This document shows, one piece after another, positions 25,801 through 36,770 of a stretch of 64,000 bases of DNA. Each line of letters starts with the position of its first letter. The stretch's first letter is position 1. The notes below the pieces were generated by a model. That model saw nothing but the letters and a program-made list of their open reading frames with translations, did not search any database and was not told the DNA's origin. The stretch covers positions 1,264,327-1,328,326 of the forward strand of contig JAIXMG010000007.1 in NCBI GenBank assembly GCA_025201345.1. Reading direction: 5' to 3'. Source of the stretch: Thamnidium elegans. Its lineage: Eukaryota; Mucoromycota; Mucoromycetes; Mucorales; Mucoraceae. Position numbers and translations under genes: made by a program.

Positions 25801-28800
25801 CATCGGTACCTACCTCTTTTGCAACACGCGTCACTTCGGAGGCAAAGATACGAAGCTGGTCAACCATTGAATTAACAATATTCTTTAGATCTAGAATCTC
25901 ACCACCAGACTCTACTTCAATCTTTTTGGATAGATCACCAAGTGCAACCGCTTTTGTCACTTCAGCAATAGATCTTACTTGGTTTGTAAGGTTGGTTGCC
26001 ATGGTGTTGACGTTATCGGTGAGATCTTTCCATGTACCATCTACGTTCGGCACCCGGGCTTGGCCGCCTAGTTTTCCTTCGGTACCTACTTCTCGCGCAA
26101 CACGCGTGACTTCAGATGCAAACACACGCAACTGATCCACCATGTCATTCACGGTGTTCTTTAGATCTAGAATCTCCCCTCGGGTTTCAACTTCAATCTT
26201 TTTAGATAGGTCACCACTTGCTACGGCTTTAGTCACTTCAGCAATGGAACGTACTTGGGTGGTTAGATTGGCGGCCATAATGTTGACATTATTGGTAAGT
26301 TCGTACCAAGTACCAGCAACGCCCTGCACAACGGCTTGACCGCCCAGCTTACCATCTGTACCAACTTCCTTGGAGACACGGGTGACTTCGGAAGCAAAGA
26401 TACGTAGCTGATCCACCATACCATTGACAATATCTTTCAGCTCCAGAATTTCACCTCGGGTTTCAACTTCAATCTTTTTGGAGAGATCACCAAGCGCCAC
26501 AGCTTTTGTCACTTCGGCAATGGACCGGACTTGGGTGGTTAGATTGGCGGCCATGATGTTGACATGTTCGGTGAGTTCGTACCAGGTGCCAGCAACGTTG
26601 GGCACGGTCGCTTGTCCGCCAAGTTTTCCTTCGGTACCTACTTCTTTGGAGACACGTGTCACTTCTGAGGCAAAAATACGTAGCTGGTCCACCATATTAT
26701 TCACAATGTTTTTTAGTTCTAGGATTTCGCCCCCGGATTCAACTTCGATTTTTTTAGACAGATCACCGTTCGCTACTGCTTTTGTTACTTCTGCAATGGA
26801 CCGGACTTGGTTGGTTAGATTGGCGGCCATGATGTTGACATTGTCGGTGAGTTCGTTCCAAGTACCTGCCACGCCTTGCACAATCGCCTGGCCGCCGAGT
26901 TTTCCTTCGGTTCCTACTTCTTTGGAGACACGGGTGACTTCGGAAGCAAACACACGAAGTTGATCGACCATGTTATTCACAATGTTCTTTAGATCGAGTA
27001 TTTCACCGCCAGACTCTACCTCAATCTTTTTCGACAGGTCACCAAGTGCAACGGCTTTTGTGACTTCGGCGATGGAACGTACTTGGTTCGTAAGATTCGT
27101 AGCCATATGATTCACATTATCGGTTAAGTCCATCCAAGTACCGTCCACATTAGGCACCAGCGCTTGTCCACCCAGCTTACCGTCTGTACCGACTTCTTTC
27201 GCAACACGCGTTACTTCGGCCGCAAACACGTTTAGCTGATCGACCATATTATTCACAGTGTTTTTTAGATCAAGTATTTCACCCTGGGTTTCTACATCGA
27301 TCTTTTTGGATAGATCGCCTTTTGCAACCGCTTTTGTGACGGTTGCAATGGACCGTACCTGAGTGGTTAGATTGGCCGCCATTGTATTGACGTTATCTGT
27401 TAGATCTTTCCAGGTACCACTCACGTTGGGTACATTCGCTTCACCGCCTAGTTTACCTTCGGTACCTACTTCTCTTGCAACACGTGTGACTTCAGATGCA
27501 AATACACGTAACTGATCCACCATATTATTCACGGTATCTTTTAGATCGGATATCTCACCACTGACGTCGACTTGAATCTTTTTTGATAGGTCACCATTGG
27601 CGACAGCCTTTGTCACGACTGCAATGGACCGGACTTGGGTAGTTAAATTGGTTGCCATGGTGTTGACGTTATCGGTGAGATCTTTCCATGTACCATCTAC
27701 GTTCGGTACCCGGGCTTGGCCGCCTAGTTTTCCTTCGGTACCTACTTCTCGCGCAACACGCGTGACTTCAGATGCAAACACACGCAACTGGTCCACCATG
27801 TCATTCACGGTGTTTTTTAGATCTAGAATCTCTCCTCGGGTTTCGACTTCAATCTTTTTAGAGAGGTCGCCCATGGCTACAGCCTTGGTGACTTCGGCAA
27901 TCGATCTGACTTGTGTGGTTAGGTTGGCGGCCATGGTGTTCACATTATCCGTCAGATCTTTCCACGCCCCGCCCACGTCTTTCACTACGGCCTGACCGCC
28001 TAGTTTTCCTTCCGTGCCTACTTCTAGAGAAACTCTCCTTACTTCAGCAGAAAATAGAGTTAGCTGATCCACCTACAGAAAAAAAAAAATGTTTAGTATC
28101 AAACAAAAAAAGAAATATAGGTGAGTGTTTACCATTTTATTCATGGTGTTTTTTAGCTCTAGCACTTCACCTTGTGCATTGGCTTTGACTTTTTTCGTTA
28201 GATCACCACGGGCTACAGCTTTTGCAACGACAGCAATATCTCTCACTTGATTTGTAATTTTCGAGGCCATCATATTTACATTATCCGTTAAATCTTTCCA
28301 AGTACCTGCCACGTCTTTCACAACCGCTTGCCCGCCTAATTTACCTTGCGTACCTACTTCAAGTGATACACGTGTTACCTCAGTTGCAAATATAGAAAGC
28401 TAAATATATATAAATTAGAAAAAAAAAACAATTAAAAAAAAATTAAAAACACGCTAAAACTTTACTTGATCCACCATGGTATTAATTGTGTTTTTTAAGT
28501 CCAGCATTTCACCTCTCACTTCAACCGTGACCTTTTTAGTCAAATCACCTCGAGCCACTGATTTTGAAACTTGAGCTATATCTCTTACTTGATTGGTAAG
28601 GTTGGCCGCCATTGTGTTTACATTATCCGTTAATTCTTTCCAAATACCATCGGCACTTTGTACCTTCGCCTGTGCACCTAGTTTTCCTTCTGTACCTACT
28701 TCATGAGCAACTCTTGAAACCTCGGAAGCAAATAAGTTTAATTGATTAACTGCACAAAAAAAAAAAAAAAAAAAAAAATAGTTTTAGTTTTTAGACTAAA

Positions 28801-29524
28801 AAGTACGCTATATATATATTTGTATTTTTTTTTTACCCATTGTATTAAAAGTATTCTTCAATAAGAGTGTTTCACCTTTTACAGGTACAGTCATTGTTTT
28901 ACTAAGATCACCTTTTCCAATTGCAGTTGAAACATCAGCAATGTCACGTACTTGTTCTAAATGATTTTGAGTCATACTGTTAAGATTGACTACAAAATCA
29001 CGCCACAAACCCTTCATTTCTTTTCCACATCTAGCCTGTACACCTAATTTACCATTGACAGCAGTTTCATGAGCAACATAATTGACTTCATCAGCAACCA
29101 TTTGAAGTCGATCAGCCATAGCATTCACAGCATTTTTTAAAGTATTGATAGGAGCATCATATTCATGAACGGTACCAGATACGACACAACGTTCATGTTC
29201 ACAAGAAATTCGACGACCCAAATCACCATTAAATACACAAGAAGCGACTTTGACAGCTTGGATAACACAATCAGGACAGACAATGTTATCGGAACTCGTT
29301 TGGACAGTAGCAGCGGGAAAAGATAAGATGGAAGGAGACATGGTAGCACCAAAATAAACAGGATAAGCAGTAGCGGTAGAAGAAATATTAAAAGGCGGAG
29401 CAGAAGCAGCAGTAGTAGAAGAAGCAGTAGTAGAAGTTTGGGCAAGACCAGCGGCAGCAGCAGCGGCAGCAGCCATTGTAGTAGAAGAAGAAGCAGCTAA
29501 TAATGGGATAAGCGAGTTAAAAAT

Positions 29525-29561
<37 letters not shown>

Positions 29562-30095
29562 AAAATAACCTCCTTGAGGAAGTTCACGGTAAGAGGTTTC
29601 AAGTTTTTCAAGTAGACAAGTATCATGAACAGAAGTTAAATTATCTTCGCTAGTTGCATTTTCTTGAATATTTGTTTTATTAGTAGTACTATTATTATTA
29701 TTATTGTTGTTGTTGTTGTTGTTATTCTGATGCATGACCTTTTCCTCCTCGTGATGATTTGGAGTAGTTAAAAGCTGATGTTGCTGTTGGATCATGATGC
29801 GGCATCTTAAATTCTCAGTTTCTAGCTGCAGCTGACGTTGAGCTATTTTCTTTATATTGAGGTCAAGCGTAGTGAATAAATCAGCATCGCATTTAGAAAG
29901 TTGTTGTATAATAGAACTAAAATCGGATGAATTATTTGATAAACAGTTATCTATATTACCCTGCTCTAAATTGTCTACTAGCTTATGAACGTATTCTAGT
30001 ACACTCATTGTAGGTGAATTATTAGTTATTTCTTCGTTATCACGAATTTTCTTTTTTATAATAGGTGAATTATCTCCAGCACAAGAACGTTTCAT
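19881..30095 (-). CDS. nik1: giant group III hybrid histidine kinase (Nik1/Os-1 type) with 27 HAMP units
   Basis: Eight exons: 29561-30095, 28837-29496, 28466-28749, 28133-28399, 22296-28072, 21027-22220, 20061-20946, 19881-20000; 9723 nt, 3240 residues, frame exact. The N-terminus has poly-Asn and poly-Ala tracts and no membrane segment, so it is probably cytosolic. HAMP units of about 92 residues run from about residue 250 to 2700, each with a GDLxKKI-type core: two in exon 2, one each in exons 3 and 4, 21 in exon 5, two in exon 6. Then HisKA ([12 protein letters not shown], His about 2732), HATPase ([24 protein letters not shown]) and a receiver domain ([20 protein letters not shown] with Asp about 3151, ALTAHA, DEYVTKP). 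All catalytic residues are present. In filamentous fungi such kinases feed the HOG osmostress pathway and are the target of fludioxonil; those have about 5-7 HAMPs. Start is the ATG at 30095. Confidence 0.93.
22296..28072 (-). repeat. coding tandem array: 21 HAMP units of 276 bp in one exon
   Basis: The exon is 21 head-to-tail copies of a 92-codon unit beginning [13 protein letters not shown] and ending LKNxVNxMV. Inner units form a higher-order repeat of four (1104 bp): units 9-12, 13-16 and 17-20 correspond pairwise. DNA at 22831-23140 and 23935-24244 looks identical over about 310 bp. Units 2 and 8 (about 27660-27840 and 26005-26180, six units apart) also nearly match. The end units are the most diverged. 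Confidence 0.92.
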
Positions 30096-30811
30096 TAGCA
30101 CTTCTTGTTTTTTCTTTTCTTTTTTTTTAAGCAGCTCTTTTTTTTTTTTTTCGGCTCTGGTTTTTTCTTGGTTTTTTTTTTTGCCGTTAGAAATTTTTTT
30201 TCTTTTAAAAAAAAAAAAAAAAAAAGGGAAAAAAAAGGGGGGGGAGGGGAAGTAAATTTGCTTGTTTGGTATAGATATATATTAAATACAAGAAAAAAAA
30301 AATATATGTACAAATATGCTAAAGAAAGATATATAGCTAAAAAAAAAAAAAAAAAAAAAAAAAAGATGCTTAGTTCTTTATATATTATATATATAAAAAA
30401 AAAAAAGGTTAAAAAAGAAAAAAAGAAGCTATAAATAAGAGTTTAATTTTATACAGAAAAAAATTGAGGGGGAGAAGAAAAAAAGCACAGTGACGTTTTT
30501 ATTTTTAGAACTCAATCTCAGTGACAACATTTTAACAATTAAGAGAAAAAAAAGCATGATTTGTTTGTTGTCTCACAATACAATTTTTTGTTTAGTTTCA
30601 ATATCCGCATTTCAAGTTATATCTTTTTAATTTTTTTTTTTTTTTTTTTTTTTTTTTCCTCTTATCCCTGGATATTAAAAAAACGGCTCCTAAATATCTT
30701 CTTTTTTTTTATTATACATATAAATAATAATTAAAAATAATACTTTTTTTCTTTTTATATTCTTTTACCCTTTTATACATTTAATAACAACAACAACAAC
30801 AACAACAAAAT
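30096..30811. promoter_or_regulatory. divergent promoter region, histidine kinase / homeodomain gene
   Basis: A 716-bp space between oppositely oriented start codons. It is dominated by long A and T tracts (for example 30340-30364 and 30630-30658), the kind of sequence that excludes nucleosomes. A (CAA)n run at about 30788-30808 sits just before the homeodomain ATG and is probably in its leader. Confidence 0.5.
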
Positions 30812-31463
30812 ATGACAAGCTTTAATCATTCAAACGGACTGAAACGCCAAAAGAAATTATCATCGGTTGTCGGCTCAGAAGAAGGTAACATTAAAAAAAA
30901 AAAAAAAAAAGTTTAATAATTTAATGAAAAAAAAATAATAGATATCTTGATGGATAATAAACCAAAACGAAAGAGAATTTCACCTGATCAATTTTGTTTA
31001 TTATCAGAGTTATTTCAACAAACGGATACGCCTAGCAATGAATTACGAGAAAGACTTGCCAAAAAGCTTGAAATGACGAATCGTGAAGTTCAGGTACTTT
31101 TTTTTTTATAATTATAAAAATTTAGGACCATGTGATGTTTACTGTGTAACTTGATAGGTTTGGTTTCAAAATCGTCGCGCTAAAGTAAATCGTGCTCGCT
31201 TACAAGAACAAGAACATGTTAAAAAAGTAAAATTTAACTATTGGTCTTCTTCTTCATCATCATCTTCTTCTTCTTGTTCTTCATCACCTTCTTTATTACC
31301 ACATGATCTTGTATTTCATCCAGATGTTACACCTATTGATATTCTAGCTACGGCAGCCGCCTACGTTCAACAATGGGATGAACAAGAACGTAAGAAACAA
31401 GTAGTTCAACCTACTATTACTACTACTACTACTAAAAGAAAGAGTTGGAGACCTTGGCTTTAA
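30812..31463 (+). CDS. homeodomain transcription factor
   Basis: Three exons: 30812-30884, 30942-31093, 31158-31463; 176 residues. The homeodomain spans about residues 30-90: basic arm KPKRKRISPDQ, helices 1-2 (LLSELFQQTDTPSNELRERL), and recognition helix VQVWFQNRRAKVNRAR with the invariant W, F, N and R. An intron splits the recognition helix just before VWFQNRR. A poly-Ser stretch follows, then an acidic/hydrophobic tail ending KRKSWRPWL. It should be a DNA-binding regulator; targets cannot be inferred. It is transcribed divergently from the giant histidine kinase. Confidence 0.9.
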
Positions 31464-33974
31464 CTATTATTCGTTCTTGTCATTGTATATACCCTCCTTC
31501 TTTTTTTTTTTTATCTCCCTCTCCACTATCTCTATATTACTTTGTGGTATTATATATATATTGTGCATGCAGCATTCTCTTTTGTATACCCCTTCTCTCT
31601 CTTTCTTTCTCGTCTACCTTTACTCTTTCATATTTCATTTTGCTATTTACAAAAACCTCGCAAGAATGAGTATTAACCCCTTTCAAACAAAAAAATAAAA
31701 TAAAATTAGTACTGTACTCTCTCTCTCTTCCCCCCCCCCCTACCCTCATCTAATTATTATTATTTATGCGGCAAAATAAAAAGAGTATCAAGTTACACAC
31801 ATTTTACGTTTTAGGTTATGTTGCTTTCAATGAGGGTACATCTCTACTATCATTTTTTGTTTCATCCCTTTATCCCCTTTAAAATAGTACCTTTCTTTTT
31901 TTTTTCTTTTTAAAAAAAAAAAAAGAGAATGCTTATATTACTATTTAGTAAAAACTGACACAGTAAATAATTAATCTATCCTCTTCTCCCCAAAAAAAAA
32001 AATAGATAAATAAAAGGTATTTCCCTTTCGTTTATATAAATCAAAACTCTCTTACCATATCGTACGATTGTCTTAATAAGGGTACAAAACAAACAAACCC
32101 CATCTTAATGTTAAATTGTGCGTAGTTACCTGCTTAATTGTGTATCAACAATAATTTTTTTGTGTATATAAGACACACTGTCAACTTTTTGTGTGAATGT
32201 GCTACTTTTTTTTTTCGATTACGTAAAAATAAACTGAAACTAATTGTAAAAAAAAAAAGGGGGAGGGGTCCGTTCACTCCCCCCCCCCCGCTGTCACCGT
32301 TTATTGCTTTTAAATATTGATCTTCCAAAACGTTAAAACAAAACCACGGGAAAAAAAAAAGAAAAAGTAACTGTTCATATATTTAAAAAGCAGTGACATT
32401 TTTCAGATTAATCTTAAAAGATCCATAAAGTGGGGGAAACTATTTTACTGCAAAATAACATAAATAATTCGTGTTGCGAACGGGCGGTTTTTAATGCATA
32501 TATTATTTATTAATTCTACGTTATTCAGTGATCTTTTATTTTTACTTGTTACGGGTTTTACAGGAAGCACAGGTTTACCAGAAAAAAAAAAAAAGGTGAC
32601 AGAACAAAAGTGTGACCACAAAAGACAAGTACTAGTAAAAATGCTTTTGGGCGCAGTTTCTGCAACTTTTTACAATTAAACATTTACTTGCGCATAAAGA
32701 AAAATACATGATATTACACACACAAGAGACACTTGATTTCCAGTTTGCATGTACACTACTTATTTCTTGGAATTTTATGCATAAAAAAAAAATAAAAAAA
32801 CTATCTGTCAGTTGGTATATATATATATATAATATTTATATGTTATATACGTTGTGTATAATTAATGCAGCAAGCAAATCAATTTAAAACAACCTTTGAG
32901 ATGACATCATAAATGAGGGTTCTGAATTCTACACTTGTTTCACTCTTCTCATGTGATTTATATAGCACGTTATCTCCTTAAACTAACTTCAATTGGGGTA
33001 AATATTTTAGATTGAAGGTAACACATCCGGAATGTACAAGTGAGGCAAATTCATATATCCTCTTTTGATACAAGTCATTTTACAACTGATTTACAAAGCA
33101 TAGTCAAGTTCTGATGCATCAACAGACCCGTCTCAACAGGTCTGACCTTTGATTTACTTTTTGGTTCTAATGCCCCTCCCAATCTAAGACATTTATTAGC
33201 TGTGCGTGGGTGATGATCCCATCTAAATAAAGGTATTTAACAATGACACCAAGTTTTTTTTTTTTTTTTTTTTTGTGTGTTCTCACGTACAATGAAAAAA
33301 AATAAAAGTATAATCCTTATTGTTGTCAAGGCACCGTCAATCTTTCATAAGCAAGAGGCAAAAAAAAAAAAAAAAAAAAAAAAAAAAGAAAAGAAAAAGA
33401 ATGTCTCAGTATACTGATTTGTATGCATATACACCCAAAAAAAAACACATAAACAAAACGCTCCCCCAAAAAACAAGTACTACACATGATGCAGATAAAA
33501 AAGTTACAGTAGCGACACTGAAAAATATGTCCGTTCACTCTATTGTCCTACTTGCTGAACCGTGAGTCATCCCGGTCAAATTTTGCTTACACATATAAAA
33601 ACATTGATAAAAACACGATATAGACTGGATAGAAAGCAACGGAAATCTAAAAAAGAAAATTAGACTGTATTCATTTAGACTATGCAGGTAAAAAAGAATT
33701 TAGTTTTATCGAGATGAGGAAGTACGAAGCTGACAATGAAGCTGATGTTGTAATTTTTTTTTTCCCAAAAAAAAAAAAGAAAAAAAAAAAGAGATGGATG
33801 GTTTTGTACAAAGCCACAGAGAGTTGCAATTGATATAATTATACCTGTTATATATGTAGAATATGTTAGTATGCAATATACTGATATCAGAAATGAAAAA
33901 TGAAAAAGACAGTAACGACTAGAAGGAAAAGAAGCAAAAGAAAAATGGCGACATCTATTCAGCAAAAGGTCTCG

Positions 33975-34011
<37 letters not shown>

Positions 34012-34744
34012 ATCCGTTACCCGTACAATTAGTGATCAGTTCGTTATTGAATAAGACTAGGTTATCCTTTTTTTTTTTTTTTTTTGCGGACAACAGGTAA
34101 TACCCGTTTACATACTTTATTTTTATGAGGTAATTGCACCTATTTAAAATATCTAAATATATCATTGTTTTTACAAGTCATATAAAAAAAGGTACTAGAA
34201 ACAAGATTTTATTTTAGCAAGGATCGTAGTATATGTAAAAAAAATATGTTTTTTTTTTTTTGAAAAACAGTGCCCAATAAAATAATGACATATTAAATAT
34301 GGACCTACATAATACGACATATTCAGTTTATACTAATCCATTTACACTATCCCCTTCCTCTTCACTCCTTTTCTTAAAAGATACATTCAAACCACTAGTG
34401 TATATCGAATTGTAAATAAACAAGGGGTTTTGGGTCTTGGGAAAACCTGTGTTACAAAGAAACTGACGCGGAACCGTACCTTAAAAAAAAAAAACCAGTG
34501 TTTTAGATTGTCGTACCAACAAATTTGACAATTGAAGAAAAATTCTATTCTACCTTTTTATTTTTAAAGAAAAAAAAAAAAAAAAAAAGTAGTAACTGTG
34601 ACAACTATACAACTATAAAAATAAAACTATGACAGGTTACTATAGTAATTGGTTACCAACTTTTTTCTTTTTTTTTAAAGTAAAAATCATTTTATTTTTA
34701 TTTTAAACATCATTCGTTCAGTATCATGCGCGGAGTACAGAGTA

Positions 34745-34776
<32 letters not shown>

Positions 34777-34901
34777 CTTTTTATACTTTTTTTTTTTCAT
34801 ATCTTTTTCCCCCTTTTTTTTGTTTTCTTTTTTGTTTTTTTCTGTAAAGGTAGAAAAACGTAATATAAAAAAATCTTGTTTTCTACAAAAATTTGTTTAT
34901 C
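31464..34901. other. long intergenic region, no gene seen
   Basis: About 3.4 kb of low-complexity AT-rich sequence with many homopolymers and a (GA)n run near 33977-34009. Open frames here are poly-Lys, poly-Phe or on both strands at once. No tRNA or coding family recognised. Confidence 0.55.
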
Positions 34902-36396
34902 ATGCATATTCCATCTGGATGCTCAAAGTTGGAATCCAGTCTTATTATAGATAAAGTCAAAGGGTTGATTTTTGGTAAAAGAATTATATACTTATCAATT
35001 AAAACCACTTTTTAACCAAAAAAAAAAAAATTTATTTTGTTTAGGCGCTATTTTAGGGGATAGTCTCGGGTTAGCCACCGAAGGATTAGCCAAGGCAGAA
35101 ATAACGAAATTGTACGGTAAAGGTCCAATTCGATTCGGTATGGACGAAGATGGTATTCCATTTAATCGAGACGAATTTAGATCCAATTTTGAAGAAAGGT
35201 AAACAAAAAAAAAAACAAAAAAAAAAACCTTTTTTTTTTATTATTAGAAAAAAAAAATTAACGTTATACTTCTTTTTTTTTTTTTTTTTTAGTGATTTTG
35301 GAGATGATGCTGAACAAATACTTTTGGTAATGGAATCTATTTTTGAGAATGGTGGTCACTTTCTTGCAAAAGATTTTAGTACAAGATTATTAAACTATAG
35401 TAAAAACGGTATTAAGAATTTACACAAAAGACCTATTGGAATGAATGCAACAAACGAAGCTGTACTAGCAAACCCAACATATCACACTAGTCCTGTACGG
35501 CAAAACCATAAATTTTTTTTTATTTATTTTTTAATTTCATATTCATTTTTTTCTGTTTTTTTTTTTTTTTTTTTAGCAAAAAGCTGCAGTCGAAGTTTGG
35601 AAGACAAAAGATAACCTTCGAGGTGCCAATGGCGCTCTTGTTCGTGCTCCATTATTAGGTATACTCAAGTTTTGGGATGGTACTACAGTGATTGAAAATA
35701 CTACAGAATGCTGTCGTGTTACTCATCCTGATCCTCGTTGTATGATATCATGTGTAATTACTTCTACTTTAATAGCCAGGTAACCTATTTTATTTTTTTG
35801 GCAACTGCTGACTTGACTATATATACTAACCTACTTTTAGACTATTAAGAGGACAAGATTTAGAAATTGAAGTCAACATGACACCTATACCCAGTCCAAC
35901 TACAAAATCTACAACTTACTTTACAGATACGCTCCGATTAGATTATCGACTTCAAGCTCTTGTCAGAAACGTAGTAGAGACTAATAAACCAATGTTAATC
36001 GCTCCTCAAACAGATACACTTTTTATTACGCCTGAAACTGATATGGAACAAATGAAGCAATATTATCATCAACTTTTAGACTATTGTGTACCTAGTTCCT
36101 TGAATGAATTAATGTTGGATGATGATAAAGACCGTCGGGATACTTTTAAATGTCTAAGCGCCGCTATCTATTGTTTAACAAGAGAAATACCTCCACAAAG
36201 TGAAACTGAGTACTTTAAAAAGATGTTGATGGATGTTGTTATGCAAGGAGGTGAAGCTGATACGAATGCAACTGTTACTGGTGCTTTATTAGGCGCTAGA
36301 TTAGGTTACAGCCATTTACCTACTGAATGGGTTGTAGGCATGAGACGATGGGAATGGTTGGAAGATAAAGTAGATGAATTCTGTGCAATGCTCTAA
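34902..36396 (+). CDS. ADP-ribosylglycohydrolase-family protein with altered metal motifs
   Basis: Five exons: 34902-34974, 35045-35198, 35293-35494, 35577-35779, 35841-36396; 395 residues. Family signatures are all in order: GAILGDSLGLATEG (about 25-40), SDFGDDAEQILLVMESI (about 76-92), ANGALVRAPLLG, CCRVTHPDPRCMISC, and near the C-terminus MQGGEADTNATVTGALLGA. Known members remove ADP-ribose using two Mg ions held by T/SDDT and GGDxDT motifs. Here the first reads GDDA (both threonines replaced) and the second GGEADT (first Asp to Glu). The fold is clear; activity may be weakened, lost or changed. Confidence 0.87.
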
Positions 36397-36770
36397 GTGA
36401 GTTTTTTTTTTTGTTTTTTTGTTTTTTTTTTTTTGTTTTTTTAAATATAAAATTATTTTAAATTGGAAGAAGAAGAAATAAAACCAGTGTATATAAATGT
36501 ATATGTTCTTCAAAGTAATAATAATAAAATTACATATACAATCCCCCCTCTTCCTCTCCTTTTTTTATTGTGTTTTTATATACACATTTGTGTATAAAAA
36601 GATGAGTTTGAAAGGTTACACATTCAGGTTTTAAAAATAATCACGTTTTTTTATTTGTTTTTTAATTTTAGAACAGAAAAAAAAAATAAGGTTGTTCTCC
36701 TCCCCTAGTCTAACCAGGAATGAAAAAAAAGCACGGTTTTCTTTTTTAACCACGTTTTTTTAATCCGTGT
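36397..36770. terminator. convergent 3' region
   Basis: Shared downstream space of two converging genes, with T-rich runs on both strands. AATAAAA-like sequences (near 36520) may serve polyadenylation. Confidence 0.35.

Noticed and set aside
22830..27995. Many forward-strand open frames of 60-180 codons opposite the HAMP array
   Set aside because: They repeat with the 276-bp unit and are the complement of the conserved HAMP codons; they have no start context, introns or family of their own.
22296..28072. Regular repeats that could suggest a CRISPR array or satellite DNA
   Set aside because: The period is 276 bp, fully coding in one frame, with HAMP protein motifs; it is a protein-domain array.
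30105..30434. Poly-Lys/Phe frames on both strands
   Set aside because: They are translations of A and T tracts.
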